Assembly (NCBI GenBank): GCA_014529385.2 | Contig: CM043942.1 | Location: forward strand, 37,013,969-37,043,968 | Reading direction: 5' to 3' | Source: Adiantum capillus-veneris | Lineage: Eukaryota; Streptophyta; Polypodiopsida; Polypodiales; Pteridaceae | Length of the DNA stretch: 30,000 nt | In this document: piece by piece, positions 20,628 to 29,951 of the stretch | Layout: each line of letters opens with the position of its first letter | How positions within the stretch are numbered: position 1 is the first letter of the stretch | Translations under genes and position numbers: made by a program | Notes under the pieces: model-generated | Told to the model about the DNA's origin: nothing | Databases searched by the model: none | The model's input: the letters and a program-made list of their open reading frames with translations, nothing else

Positions 20628-20974
20628 CATGTGAGCCTACTAAAGCCTTACAAAGGAGAGCCACCTCAAGAACCAACTATTGAAAACCCACCAGAGATCA
20701 AGGACCAAGAAGAGGTGCTACAGCCCTACTACAGAGATCAAGGACCAAGAAGAGGTGCTACGACCCTACTCTAGAGATCAAGGACCAAGAAGAGGTGCTA
20801 CATCCCTACTCCATTCTCCAACATGAAGACAAGGTATTGAGGGACGATAAGATTATACGACGGTATCTTATTAATTTTAAGAAATATCCTTTTGAAGATG
20901 CTAGATGGATGCAAGGCATACACTTAAAGGATAACCTAAACATTGTCAATGCTTACAATGCTTCTCTAGAGTAA
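20628..20974 (+). pseudogene. Integrase C-terminal tail with chromodomain-like end (3' part of pol)
   Basis: Continues directly from 19089: HVSLLKPYKGEPPQEP, then an Ile/Glu-rich linker, then a three-copy 40-bp repeat that shifts the frame, then HEDKVLRDDKIIRRYLINF, KKYPFEDARWMQ and a stop TAA at 20972-20974. The YLI-F-K-YPFEDARW pattern resembles the hydrophobic/aromatic core of the chromodomain in chromovirus integrases (YLVKWKGYP--E-TWE), which can guide integration to particular chromatin. A tail of the same type is present in the fragment at 23570-24106. Confidence 0.82.
20693..20812. repeat. Three tandem copies of a 40-bp unit in pol
   Basis: Copies at 20693-20732, 20733-20772 and 20773-20812 differ at only a few bases near their ends. 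Because 40 is not a multiple of three, the added copies put the integrase tail and chromodomain out of frame and create a TAG near 20772. Confidence 0.95.
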
Positions 20975-21327
20975 GCAAAGGTAAATATATTTAAATGAGC
21001 AAAGTTTTTTTCTTATAAGACTCTCTTTTTCTTTATTGTGCACAAATGTTAAGAAGTATGCATGCTTAGGATCAAGTTTACGGAGACAACGTCTCCCAAA
21101 CACCAAGTAGAACTTGTCACTCTACTATGGAATATTGATAGGACTAATGTGCAGACATGCTTGTGGCAGCTTAGGCTCTCAAGCTCCAAATGGATTAGTC
21201 ATCCATTCTAGAACGGTGTCGTAGGGTAAAATAGGGATCCTCTACCCGCTAGAAAAAGGACTAATGACTAGGCTTTATCATATCTACCTCATAGTCGAGG
21301 ACGACTGTGATTTCAAGAGAGAGGTAA
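20975..21327 (+). other. 3' untranslated part and polypurine tract of the 13-23 kb element
   Basis: No reading frame after the pol stop. AAGAGAGAGG at 21315-21324, three bases before the 3' LTR, is the likely polypurine tract that primes second-strand synthesis. Confidence 0.75.
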
Positions 21328-22963
21328 TGTCATAATAACTAATATCTAATTCTCTTAAATGATTTTCTCATGTTAAACTGATCATTCAATATGGGGAAGT
21401 AACAGGGGAGAAAAAGCTAGAATATTAAGGCTAGCAGACTGGTCACAATAGGGATCCAAAGGAGGGAAAATAGTGATCCAAAGGGGGCCCATCTACAATA
21501 GAGCAATGTGCATGAATGATGCTTCAAAGACCTTAGGGTTTAGCCCATTAAGACTTCCAAAATTCTAAGGTTCCAAAATTCAAAGGTAAAGTCCAAATGG
21601 TCAAGGTTAGTAGCAGAATTGGATGCTTTTGTGAAGACCATAAAGTCTTCACATATCCATAGATGGGAGGGGGCGAGCCCTAAAGGTAGGGTAAGAGAGA
21701 GAAGAGATGAGAGAACACACACTCATACACACACACACACACACTCAAGGCTTCCCTTTACACAAAGGGAAAAGTGGACACATGTCAGGTTCCCCAGTTG
21801 CCCCCAAAGTGCATTCAAATCCTATTGGATGGCATAGAGGTGGACCAATGAGAATTAAGCTAGAGTAAATTTAGTTTAATTCATTTAAAAATTCTTGATA
21901 AAAGAACCAATGAAAATTAAGTCTCCTAGAAGCTTATTGAACAGTCTGACAAGGGGTCCAATGAGAATGAAGCAGCCCAATGGCTTGCTTAATTCCTATA
22001 GGCCAAAAGACCAAAAGGTCCAATGGGAATTTAAATGAATTATTTGAATTATCTAAGCTTTCACTAAAGAGGAAAGAGGGCCATTTGTCACAAGGCTCTC
22101 CATTTGACCTCTTATTTCCTATTGGCTAAGCTTGGCATGAGCCACTGAGGGGCCAGCAAGAGGAAATAGCAAGAGGGGTCGATCAAGAGAGAGAGAGGGG
22201 GGGACTGATTTTTCAAAGGCATTATCATACAGACACTCACACAACTCATGTGTGGAGTAAAGAACTCTCTCTCCTTCTCCAAGCTTTAATGGAAAGCTCA
22301 TCATCTTCTCCAAGCTTTTGAGAAGGGAGACCTACACCAACAACTCTTGGCTTTGTGATGCAAATCCAACCAAGAGCCAAGCTTCAATGCATGCTCATCT
22401 CCTCTACCATGCTAATTACTAAGCTATGCTAAGCTATTAAGAGTGCTTATGTGAGGAGAAATACTTCTTTCTCGTAAGAATACTTCTTCTTCCTCTAGAT
22501 CTACTCTCATACCCCGCAAGCTCTCAATATCTTCGAAGGTGTATGAGATCTTGGGTCTAAGACCGTGAGGGAATTGATGTTTTTTTTCAAGTGTAAGCTT
22601 GGTGCTTGAAGCTTCCATCTTCATTGCACCAAAAAGTTATCGAAGGAACAAAAAGTATTGTATTGCAAAATGTCTCCCTTGATGGGGGAAACCTATAATA
22701 CAAAGCCTTTTGGGGGGGGGGGGGGGGGGGGGGGGATGAGGGCTCCATGTAAATCCGGTCCTCAACTATTTTTAATAGCTTAATTTCTCTATCTTTTTGA
22801 AGCATTTCTCATGCCTAATTCTAACGAGGTGTTATGCTTTTGTTTCTCTCTCTCCAACCAAACACTCTTGTTATGCTCATAAGGAATTTATTCTTAATGA
22901 AATGCTCACTATGTCTATGTTAATGTCCACTACACATAAGTTACTACCCCATTAAAGTTTACA
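21328..22963 (+). repeat. 3' LTR of the 13-23 kb element
   Basis: 1636 bp from TGTCATAATAAC to AAAGTTTACA, matching the 5' LTR over its length. It contains an interrupted (AC)n at 21715-21744 and a 24-base G run at 22712-22735. GCTTG follows at 22964-22968. Confidence 0.94.
22712..22735. repeat. 24-base poly-G run in 3' LTR
   Basis: The same site in the 5' LTR and the solo LTR reads GGAGGGGGGACC, so this copy has gained a long uninterrupted G run. Confidence 0.93.
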
Positions 22964-23490
22964 GCTTGAGCTATCTTTTGTGAATTTCTAATCTTTGTTT
23001 TTCTACTTCTGGACGTAGATATGCCAATCACCCTCTGTTCCAACATCTAGTTTGTTTTTAGTCTAGCCTCGTAAGCTTGTAATAGAGCCTATAAAGGTTC
23101 TATGACTTTGTCTACTAGGGATAACCCTCCCGATGAAATTTTGGATGACACTACTCCCTTGGTTTGATTCATGTTTTCCTAGTCATGTTTCAACCGCTCT
23201 CTGGCTTGTTGCAGCTTGGCCTCTAAGGTAGCTTTCTCTCTTAGCATCTTTTCTTTCATTTGTTGTGGGATTTTGGTAACTTCTTGAGCTTGATCTCTTG
23301 TCATCGCATTTATTGGAACTGTAGGCTCAGTTTTTGATTCACTCAAGCATGGCATTATCCCAATAATGTTCATCGTTGCTTTCTCCTTGTTGTCAAGATT
23401 TTTAGGAAAACTTGGAAGCACATGATCTATTTCACTTCCATCACAGAATCACAAAATCATTTTAAATTCAAGTACTGACATGCCTATGCG
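22964..23490 (-). pseudogene. Gag-like segment, upstream part (minus-strand element)
   Basis: Minus-strand frame: LPSFPKNLDNKEKATMN, RDQAQEVTKIPQQMKEKML, REKATLEAKLQQARERLKHD with coiled-coil character, a stop, then GGLSLVDKVIEPL, LLQAYEARLKTN and RSRKTKIRNSQKIA up to the insertion point. The protein continues at 13033 in the same frame (QAIMELEKP). It has about four in-frame stops over the whole stretch. It is the 5' coding part of the element whose protease, RT, RNase H and integrase lie at 12464-7587. No LTR or primer site of that element was found upstream of 23490. Confidence 0.65.
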
Positions 23491-23569
23491 TATGCTTGTG
23501 GAACCCCCATTGGATGTCTTGATCTAGGCTCAAGATAATCTCTAGGTTTATAGTTCTAGTTTGCTATGA

Positions 23570-24106
23570 ATATGAGTGCGTTCTTGTCAACAATCAGAAA
23601 AAGCACAAGGCTATTGATGACAAACATAGAAGAAATCTCTAGTTCAAAGAGCATGAATTTGTTCTCTTAAAGTTTACCAAAGTTTTCTTAAGGCACACTA
23701 TGGTCAAAAGTTGGCATGGAGAACTCAGTGGTCGTCAAAATTACTATGCAAAGTTAGCACACAGGTATTATGGACCATTCCAAATTCTATGACCAATCAA
23801 TGAAATGGATTATCAAATTAAGATACCCTCTCATTGGCCAATCCGTAATTCATTCCATGTAAGTCTAATAAAATGCTACAAGGGTGATCCTCCACAAGAG
23901 CCAGTAGCAAAAGACCCTCCAAAATTTGAAGGGGTTGAAGAGATACTGCAACTCGAGCATATCATCCATTACAAAGACAAGGTGCTATGCAATGGTAAGG
24001 TACTATGTAAATATCTTATTAAATTTAAAAAACACCCTTTTTAAGATGCTAAATAGATATAAGAGCCGGAATTGAAGGATAGTATGTCACTTGTAGACAC
24101 CTATAA
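23570..24106 (+). pseudogene. Chromovirus integrase C-terminal fragment with chromodomain-like tail
   Basis: Order: KAIDDKHRRNL, FVLLKFTKVFLRHTM, QNYYAKLAHRYYGPFQIL, then in the open stretch 23805-24044 DYQIKIPSHWPIRNSFHVSL, CYKGDPPQEPV and VLCKYLIKFKKHPF, and the degraded end LKDSMSLVDTYN. These are the same segments as at 18880-19089 and 20628-20974, but diverged, with stops at about 23640, 23790 and 24042. It is a separate truncated copy. Sequence on both sides belongs to other things. Confidence 0.88.
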
Positions 24107-24398
24107 TATTTTTTTACAAATTGATAATGTTTTTCCATTGATGTATTCAATGAACATGCAATAAAAAATTTCTTTTGAAATCTGTTGTCTCAAGCTCTTT
24201 CAAATCTATTGTGCATGCATACCAAATGCTGCACACTCATGGTAGAGTTTCTGTTGAAGTAAAGATGACATGTGCCTTGCCTCAAGATAGGCATACGATA
24301 TCTGGCCACCCAGTGACTCCACTAAATTATCCATATTCTTTATACATAAAAGAGTAAGGAGTGAGCACTTATTGCCACTCTGGTCCACCCCTTTGTAT

Positions 24399-24436
24399 TC
24401 TCTCTCTCTCTCTCTCTCTCCCCCCCCCCCCCCCCC
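24399..24436. repeat. (TC)n followed by 17-base poly-C
   Basis: TC repeat at 24399-24420 running into a C run at 24420-24436. The glycine/arginine-rich frames on the other strand are artefacts of it. Confidence 0.93.
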
Positions 24437-24586
24437 TCTTCTCCTTCTCTGCATATGCACTGCATTTGTGCATCCCTTCAACTGGCATGGAGGCATCAAC
24501 AGATCCAAAGCAATAACTTGCTCTCTCGGTTGACAGTGATGTATACTCTTGTCGAATCTTAGAAGACAATGTGGAAGATAGTGTGT

Positions 24587-24825
24587 AGGTAAAGGTGTTG
24601 CCCTAAAAACTATATGTACACAATAACACTGTTTTGTAGATTGTTTTTCTCCTTGTAGATTGAAAATCTGAAAATTGTTTCCTATTTGTTTTTCCTAAAA
24701 AACTAGGTGAAGGCATTGCAATGAAAGCTATGTGTACACAATAACACTATTTTGTAGATTTCTTGTCTCTTTGTAGATTACAAATCTCAAAATTCTTTTC
24801 TGATTTCTCCTCCATTTCAATGTGG
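24587..24825. repeat. Diverged tandem duplication, 118-bp offset
   Basis: The block with 'gtacacaataacact-ttttgtagatt' and 'ttgtagatt-aaatct-aaaatt' occurs at about 24587-24705 and again at about 24706-24825, with numerous substitutions. Confidence 0.8.
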
Positions 24826-25782
24826 TCTACATTTTTGTAGCATAAACTTTTTGCAAATTCCTTACCTTTTGTTGATATTCAGCTTAGAATGACTGCATAC
24901 AGGAAATTTTAGGAATTCTGTTTCACACAATGTGTGAGTATGATGCACTTTTGAAAGCATGAGAGGTGCTCAAAGTTGGGTGCATAAATTTTGATGTGGA
25001 AGATGCAATTCCAGCTTGTGCAGAGCTTGAGGTTTAAAGTTTTTTGGTAGATTTGTGTAAAGAAGAAGAGATGGTGCAGACGCACGGCATTGAGAGTTTG
25101 AGATTGACATTGACACTTCTATTTGTTGTGTTCTCATACATGAACATGTAGGCATTTACACACCCTTGTAGAGGTCTCTTGAGATATTTTGTTTCCCAAG
25201 CACACACTTTCTTGGAGGCAAAATCTTCTACATTGACATCACAGGTGGAAAGCATTGGAGTTCCAACCAAGGATCACTTTTAGGCTGAGGTTTTCTACTC
25301 ATAGCTTGTCCCGTGAGTCACTTCAAAGAGTAATTCTTAACATGTTTGTGTGCATTTTTTCTATATATGCATATGTGGATATATAGTGAGCTAGTTACAG
25401 CTTGTTGTTTTGAAAATTGTTGTTTTGAGTCTATCGTGACAGCGATTAGAGGTCTTACAGTTATGGTTTTCAGGGTTTAGGTGTTTGGCCACATAGGATA
25501 TGTCCTTGTGAGTCTTACCCTCCGATTTCGAGTCATTCCGATATGATTTGAGACTGTTTCGAGCTTGTAGTGTTTCGTTGGATGCGTTGTCTGTTTCTTT
25601 GCTTTATGGTAGTGTTGTGGTAGGATTAGTGAGTGTAGAGTGTTGTTGGTGTCTAGCTCAGAGTTGACAACCCAGAGATTGCCTCCATGCCCTAGTCGGG
25701 TCAGCTACGTCCTCGGATTGACAGTTTGTTGGTCTATGTTCTCGCTGTGCTCCATCGTCCGTCGCGGCGTACCTGCTAACAT

Positions 25783-25800
25783 TGGCGCTGTTGCCGGCGA
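25783..25800 (+). promoter_or_regulatory. Orphan primer-binding site, tRNA-Asp type
   Basis: TGGCGCTGTTGCCGGCGA matches 16 of 18 bases of TGGCGCCGTTGCCGGGGA, the complement of the 3' end of plant tRNA-Asp used by Tat/Athila-type Ty3/gypsy elements. It follows CTAACA plus one spacer base, as expected just after a 5' LTR. The RT-integrase remnant at 26854-28420 lies downstream on the same strand and may belong to it, although gag and protease are missing between them. Confidence 0.7.
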
Positions 25801-26853
25801 CGAAGCGCCTAAACTAGCGTAGACCGCGTCACTGGTTTTTGATTGTATAGCGTTTCTCTAGAGTTTTCTAGAGTGTTGTCACCATTTGCCTTCTTAGTGG
25901 GAAGTCAGAGAGTGGATCTCTTGACTGAGGGATAGCCAGGGAGCCTGCGTCTCGCCGAGGTGGTCCACCATGAGGTTGAGGTATGGTTATATTATTTTGT
26001 TGTGTGTTTAGATTAGGTTTTATGGTTTGTGTGTTTGGTTGTGACTTATGGTTGTGAAGAACTTGAAAGAGAAAAAAAAAACGCAAAGAAAAACACAAAA
26101 GGTAAGTAGGAGGCTGTTTGCTTGCCAGAAAGCAAAAACAACCATTCAACCATCCAAAGTAGGACTTTAGGTAGTGTAGGACATCTGATGTTGATCTAGA
26201 GTAATTTTGACATGAAATTGTGCTTAAAAACACAAAAGGCGGAATTGTGCTGATTTTGGTAAAAATGCTCTAAAATGGTCGTTGAAAGCCGATTTGAGTG
26301 CTTGTTTTTGCATTGGAGACCTAAAGGTAGGGGGAAAACACAGATTTGGTCCAATCCAAAAAAAAAAAACCCTAAAAAACCCCCAAATTTTTTTTTCTGA
26401 AACCAAATCTGCAATTTTCAAAAAATCTTGACCTCAAGACCTTGTTTTGCATATGCTCTAGAGCTTGTGTGTGAAATTTCAAAGCATTTGCATCAGTGCT
26501 TGTGCATCTAAGTGGGAATTTACTTTTTCTAAGTGTAAGGTTTTGGACTTGTGCCAGCATTGTCTCAAAAAAAAATCACCCAAGATCACTATTATAGTTA
26601 GCATTGGTCTACCAATGGATGAAAGTTCCAAATCACCATGCACCTCAGTTCCCAGATCTTGAGCTACTAAATTTTTTTGGATGGATTCTTCTTTTGACCT
26701 TGTATATGTTTTGGAACTTGCGTCGCCTTCTACTCCCATAGAATCACTCTTCAAATTCTTCTCCAATGGCTGCAATGGTTGACCTTCAAGAACTTGTAGA
26801 TGTTTGTCAACTTCTTTGAGAACTCTCCGGTTTCTATGGAGATCCATCATGTT
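25801..26853. other. Leader-like and unassigned stretch
   Basis: After the tRNA-Asp primer site the sequence is first moderately GC-rich, then AT-rich with A and T runs (26072-26090, 26358-26396). A minus-strand frame at 26479-26850 (123 codons; Lys/Glu/Leu-rich: VLKEVDKHLQVLEGQPLQPL) has coiled-coil character like the gag-like frames elsewhere on the minus strand, but no motif. It ends abruptly at 26850, where the + strand RT remnant starts. I cannot assign it. Confidence 0.35.
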
Positions 26854-28420
26854 TACAAAAAGTGTTTGAAAGGTGGAGATTGTATCATGTCTCTTTGAAC
26901 CCTTTCAAATGCCAGTTTTGGGTTAACCATGGAGTCATTTTAGGGCATATAGTATCCAAGAATGGGATTTCCACAGATGAAAGAAAAATTAAATCCATTG
27001 CCAATTTGCCACCACCTACGAACTATAAGGGAGTCCAAAGATTCATGGGCCATGTTGGTTATTATCGACGGTTTATTTTAAACTTTGTTGTGATAGCTCG
27101 TCCATTGTACAAGCTTCTTATCGAGTTTCACTAAACCAAGGAGTGTGACCATGCTTATGAGTTATTAAAAAAGACCCTGACAAGTGTCCCAATCTTACAA
27201 GTGCCCGAATAAAATATAATTTTCCATGTGCATATTGATGCATCAAACTTTTCTATCGGGTGTGTTCTAACTCAACAAGGAGAACATAAACTAGACTAGC
27301 CTATTAACTTTGAAATTTGCCAATTAAACGATGTTGAGATGAGCTACACCACTAAAGAGCGAGAAGGTTTAGCTATGATTTATGTTTTACATTGTTTTTT
27401 ATATTACCTTCTTGCTACCAAGTTTTTGTTTAACGTAGATCATCAAGTGTTGTTGTATCTAGTAAATAAGCCATGTTCCATAGGAAGGATTACACAATGG
27501 TTGCTAGTTTTGCTCAAGTTTGATTTCATTGTTGTTGTAAGACCTGGCAAGAAACATGTTATGGAATATCATTTGTCTCATAAACTCAATGGTGAAGCCT
27601 CTGTTGAGGTGGATGATGAATTTCCCGACACTTCCTTATTTATACTTGAGAAAATGCACGAATGGAGTGAAAAGATTGTGAATTTTTTAGTTAATGGGCT
27701 CCCCCCAAAGAGATTAGAAAGGATGTACCTCGAAGGTTAATCAAGGAATCCGAACCCTATTGCTTGATTGCCAGAACTCTCTATAAGCAAGGAAAAGATG
27801 ACATTCTTAGATGTTGTGTCCATGCGGATGAATATTTTTCCAGCTTGCAAGAAGCACACATGGGCGTAGCTGGTGATCACTTTTCAGGAGCATTGATTGC
27901 TAGAAAGGTATTACTGTGAGGCTATTGGTGGTCCATTTATTTAAGGCTGCATCACTCTTTATGAAAGGATGTGATGAATGCTAACGCTATGCAAGACCAC
28001 AGAGAAAAGATAAGATGCATCTACATCCTATTAAGGTGACCCAACCATTTGAAAAGTGGGGCTTAGATTTTGTGAGGCCAATTATTCGACAACCCTTAAT
28101 AGTCAATCTTGATATATCATCTTGGCTACTCACTATGTGACAAAATGGGCTGAATCCAAACCTACACGTAAGGCCGATGCAAAGACAATAGCTAAGTTCC
28201 TCTTTGAAAATATTATTACACGATCTGGATGTCCCTCTCATATTGTGAGTGACAATGGTACCCATTTTATAAATGAAATGATAAAAGAACTCACCTCAAA
28301 ATTCTTGATATCCCACCATAAATCTACACCTTATTATCCACAAGAAAATGGCCAAGCTAAGAGTACCAAGAAGACGCTAATTTCTATCTTATCTAATTAC
28401 AATACCAGCTTCAATAAGTG
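26854..28420 (+). pseudogene. Ty3/gypsy RT-RNase H-integrase remnant (Tat/Athila-like family)
   Basis: Begins inside RT (LQKVFERWRLYHVSLNPFKC, GVILGHIVSKNGIS, FMGHVGYYRRFI; catalytic box absent), then RNase H (FHVHIDASNFSIGCVLTQ, YTTKEREGLAMIYVL, FNVDHQVLLYLVNKP, with all three acidic ligands), linker, zinc-binding region in broken frames (27780-27990), and integrase core: WGLDFVRPI (first Asp, about 28060), YVTKWAESKPTRKADAKTIAK, IVSDNGTHF (second Asp, about 28245), PQENGQAKST, where the catalytic Glu is Lys (about 28350), then LISIL. Stops at about 27132, 27208 and 27296 and others break it. It is the same family as the minus-strand element at 7587-13033. It ends just before the first exon of the gene at 28424 and therefore probably lies in its intron. 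Confidence 0.9.
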
Positions 28421-28423
28421 CAG

Positions 28424-28666
28424 AGAACCAATGGGTTGGACAAAGGATAAACAAAGGTTCATGGGTCCTCATGCAACCAAGAAGACCCAAGAGGTCTAGT
28501 GGTATCAACGTTTACCGCTCAGCATGGAAGGCCAGAGTGTTGGATTTCAAAGTTGAAATCGGCAAAAGATCTGTAAAGGAAGTTCTTGTTCAGCATGTGT
28601 TTACCCATCCTGAGGTGATAGCAAACGGTGGAAATGTATCAGATATACATCAACCACGTTGCAATT
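28424..28666 (+). CDS. Unknown host gene, penultimate exon
   Basis: Not recognised. An open stretch without stops follows 'agtgcag' (AG at 28422-28423), the most likely acceptor; 'accgctcag' at 28522 is an alternative. It encodes NQWVGQRINKGSWVLMQPRR, then RSSGINVYRSAWKARVLDF, VLVQHVFTHPEV and IHQPRCN, with many Trp, Arg and Val and no transposon motif. It ends at AATT|GTAAGTAC, a consensus plant donor at 28667. Joining to 28846 keeps the frame (phase 1; the split codon is Tyr). Upstream exons are not seen in this window, so the preceding intron is long and holds at least the RT-integrase remnant. Confidence 0.55.
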
Positions 28667-28845
28667 GTAAGTACTCTTGACATGTGAACTTACTGATACT
28701 CTCATTATAACTTTTCTTATATATTTTGCAATGTTTCTCCCGCTTATTATGAGCAATGTCTCCATTCTTCACAGCTCAATTACATTAGATTTGTCATTTT
28801 TACTTATTGATACTCTTAGTTTAACTCTTCTTATATATATTGCAG
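28667..28845 (+). other. 179-bp intron with a duplicated acceptor region
   Basis: GTAAGT at 28667, TATATATATTGCAG ending at 28845. T-rich throughout. The segment 28691-28758 is a diverged copy of 28805-28873, the true acceptor plus the start of the next exon; in the upstream copy the AG is lost (TTTTGCAATG). Confidence 0.7.
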
Positions 28846-29708
28846 ATGTTTATCCCTCTTCTTATGAGCAATGGGAGCCTGTGGAGTGCATAATAGGCCT
28901 CTTCCATGTAGTTCACGCCCACATTGGTTCTCTACAGTATTCAGAGAGGAGCAACAAAAGAATGGTTGATGAGGGAATCTTTTTTTATGACCACTTTTAC
29001 CAAATCAGCTCAGGGAATAAGAATGGCATGTTGGTGAAAGTGCCTCTACCAACCGATTGGAACACTGTGGACTGGCCAGTTCCCGAGGAAACAATGGTGG
29101 AGGCAATGCGAAGTAAGCTCTACAAGGATATACAAAGGTCTCTACGTAGCTCTATTCCTACCAAACTGGTTAGAATTGCAAACTTCTGTCCTGTTGCACT
29201 CTTCATAGAGCTGTTTCATAGCTACAACATCCGAGTTACAAAAACTATGTTCATGTGCAAGTCATTTCAGCAGTCATCCTGTGACAAACTTCTTGACAAA
29301 GGATGGTATGCAAAGGAAGAGATTGGTTTACAGTGCGAGGTCGCGCTTGATACTCTAGTTGTCAAGTACATGATTGCAAGCCAATCACTGTTACTCTCGT
29401 TTTGGTATATGCGATCACAAATGCTCAACGGTAAGTACATTCCTACGGACCAGGTTTCTGCAGTTTTGGAAGATAATCCTGCTGTGGATGTGGAAGTGAT
29501 TGATAAAGAGCATGGCCTACTATTGGTGGTTACAATAAGGGAGCTATGCAGTCTTCAGCATTTGCGGAATGACATCATTGAAGAGTCAATGGACAAGGAC
29601 CTATCAGATTTTTCCTTTTTCCTAGCTGGCCGTAAGGTGATGCGGCGAAGGGAAAAAGATATTTTGTGCAAAGAGTTGGATGGTCGGGTTGAATTAGTGT
29701 CAATGTAA
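28846..29708 (+). CDS. Unknown host gene, last exon
   Basis: 287 codons open to TAA at 29706-29708. The open frame extends upstream to an ATG at 28677, but that extension is intron: hydrophobic, T-rich translation, and the codon usage changes at 28846. The exon encodes VYPSSYEQWEPVECIIGLF, a SERSNKRMVDEGIFFYDHFY segment, LVKVPLPTDWNTVDWPVPEE, an alpha-helical middle (KLYKDIQRSLRSSIPTKLVRI), NFCPVALFIELFHSYNI, and an Arg/Lys/Glu-rich end (GRKVMRRREKDILCKELDGR). No signal peptide, membrane span or catalytic motif is evident. Balanced amino-acid composition, lack of stops and good splice signals argue for a conserved, probably functional protein, in contrast to all other frames here. A GTAAGT at 29431 lies within the frame but has no suitable nearby acceptor. 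I give no function. Confidence 0.72.

Positions 29709-29951
<243 letters not shown>

Larger units (their letters stand above)
13034..22963 (+). mobile_element. Full-length, inactive chromovirus-like Ty3/gypsy element with nested solo LTR
   Basis: Order: 5' LTR 13034-14621, tRNA-iMet primer site 14623-14634, gag with CCHC knuckle, protease, RT, RNase H, integrase, a chromodomain-like tail ending at 20974, polypurine tract 21315-21324, and 3' LTR 21328-22963. The GCTTG duplications flank it exactly. The domain order protease-RT-RNase H-integrase defines Ty3/gypsy (Metaviridae), and the tail after integrase suggests a chromovirus. Total length is 9930 bp, of which 1538 bp is the solo LTR plus its duplication; the original was therefore about 8.4 kb. 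Every ORF is interrupted, so it can move, if at all, only with enzymes from another copy. A hand alignment of the first ~255 bases of the two LTRs shows about 7% substitutions, so the insertion is not recent. Confidence 0.95.
24107..25782. other. No gene seen; tandem repeat, TC/poly-C tract, probable LTR 3' end
   Basis: Only short unconvincing frames. The stretch holds a (TC)n plus 17-base C run (24399-24436), a diverged 118-bp tandem duplication (24587-24825) and, at its right end, what should be the last part of a Tat/Athila-type LTR ending ...CTAACA at about 25781, judged by the primer site that follows. The LTR start could not be found. From about 25440 the sequence is noticeably richer in G+C than its surroundings. 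Confidence 0.5.

Noticed and set aside
25640-25822. 60-codon + strand ORF over the GC-rich block
   Set aside because: It spans the LTR end and primer site, so coding is improbable.
28677-28845. ATG at 28677 as the start of a 343-residue protein with an N-terminal hydrophobic segment
   Set aside because: The first 56 codons are T-rich intron with consensus splice sites at both ends, including a copy of the acceptor. The hydrophobic 'signal' is a by-product.
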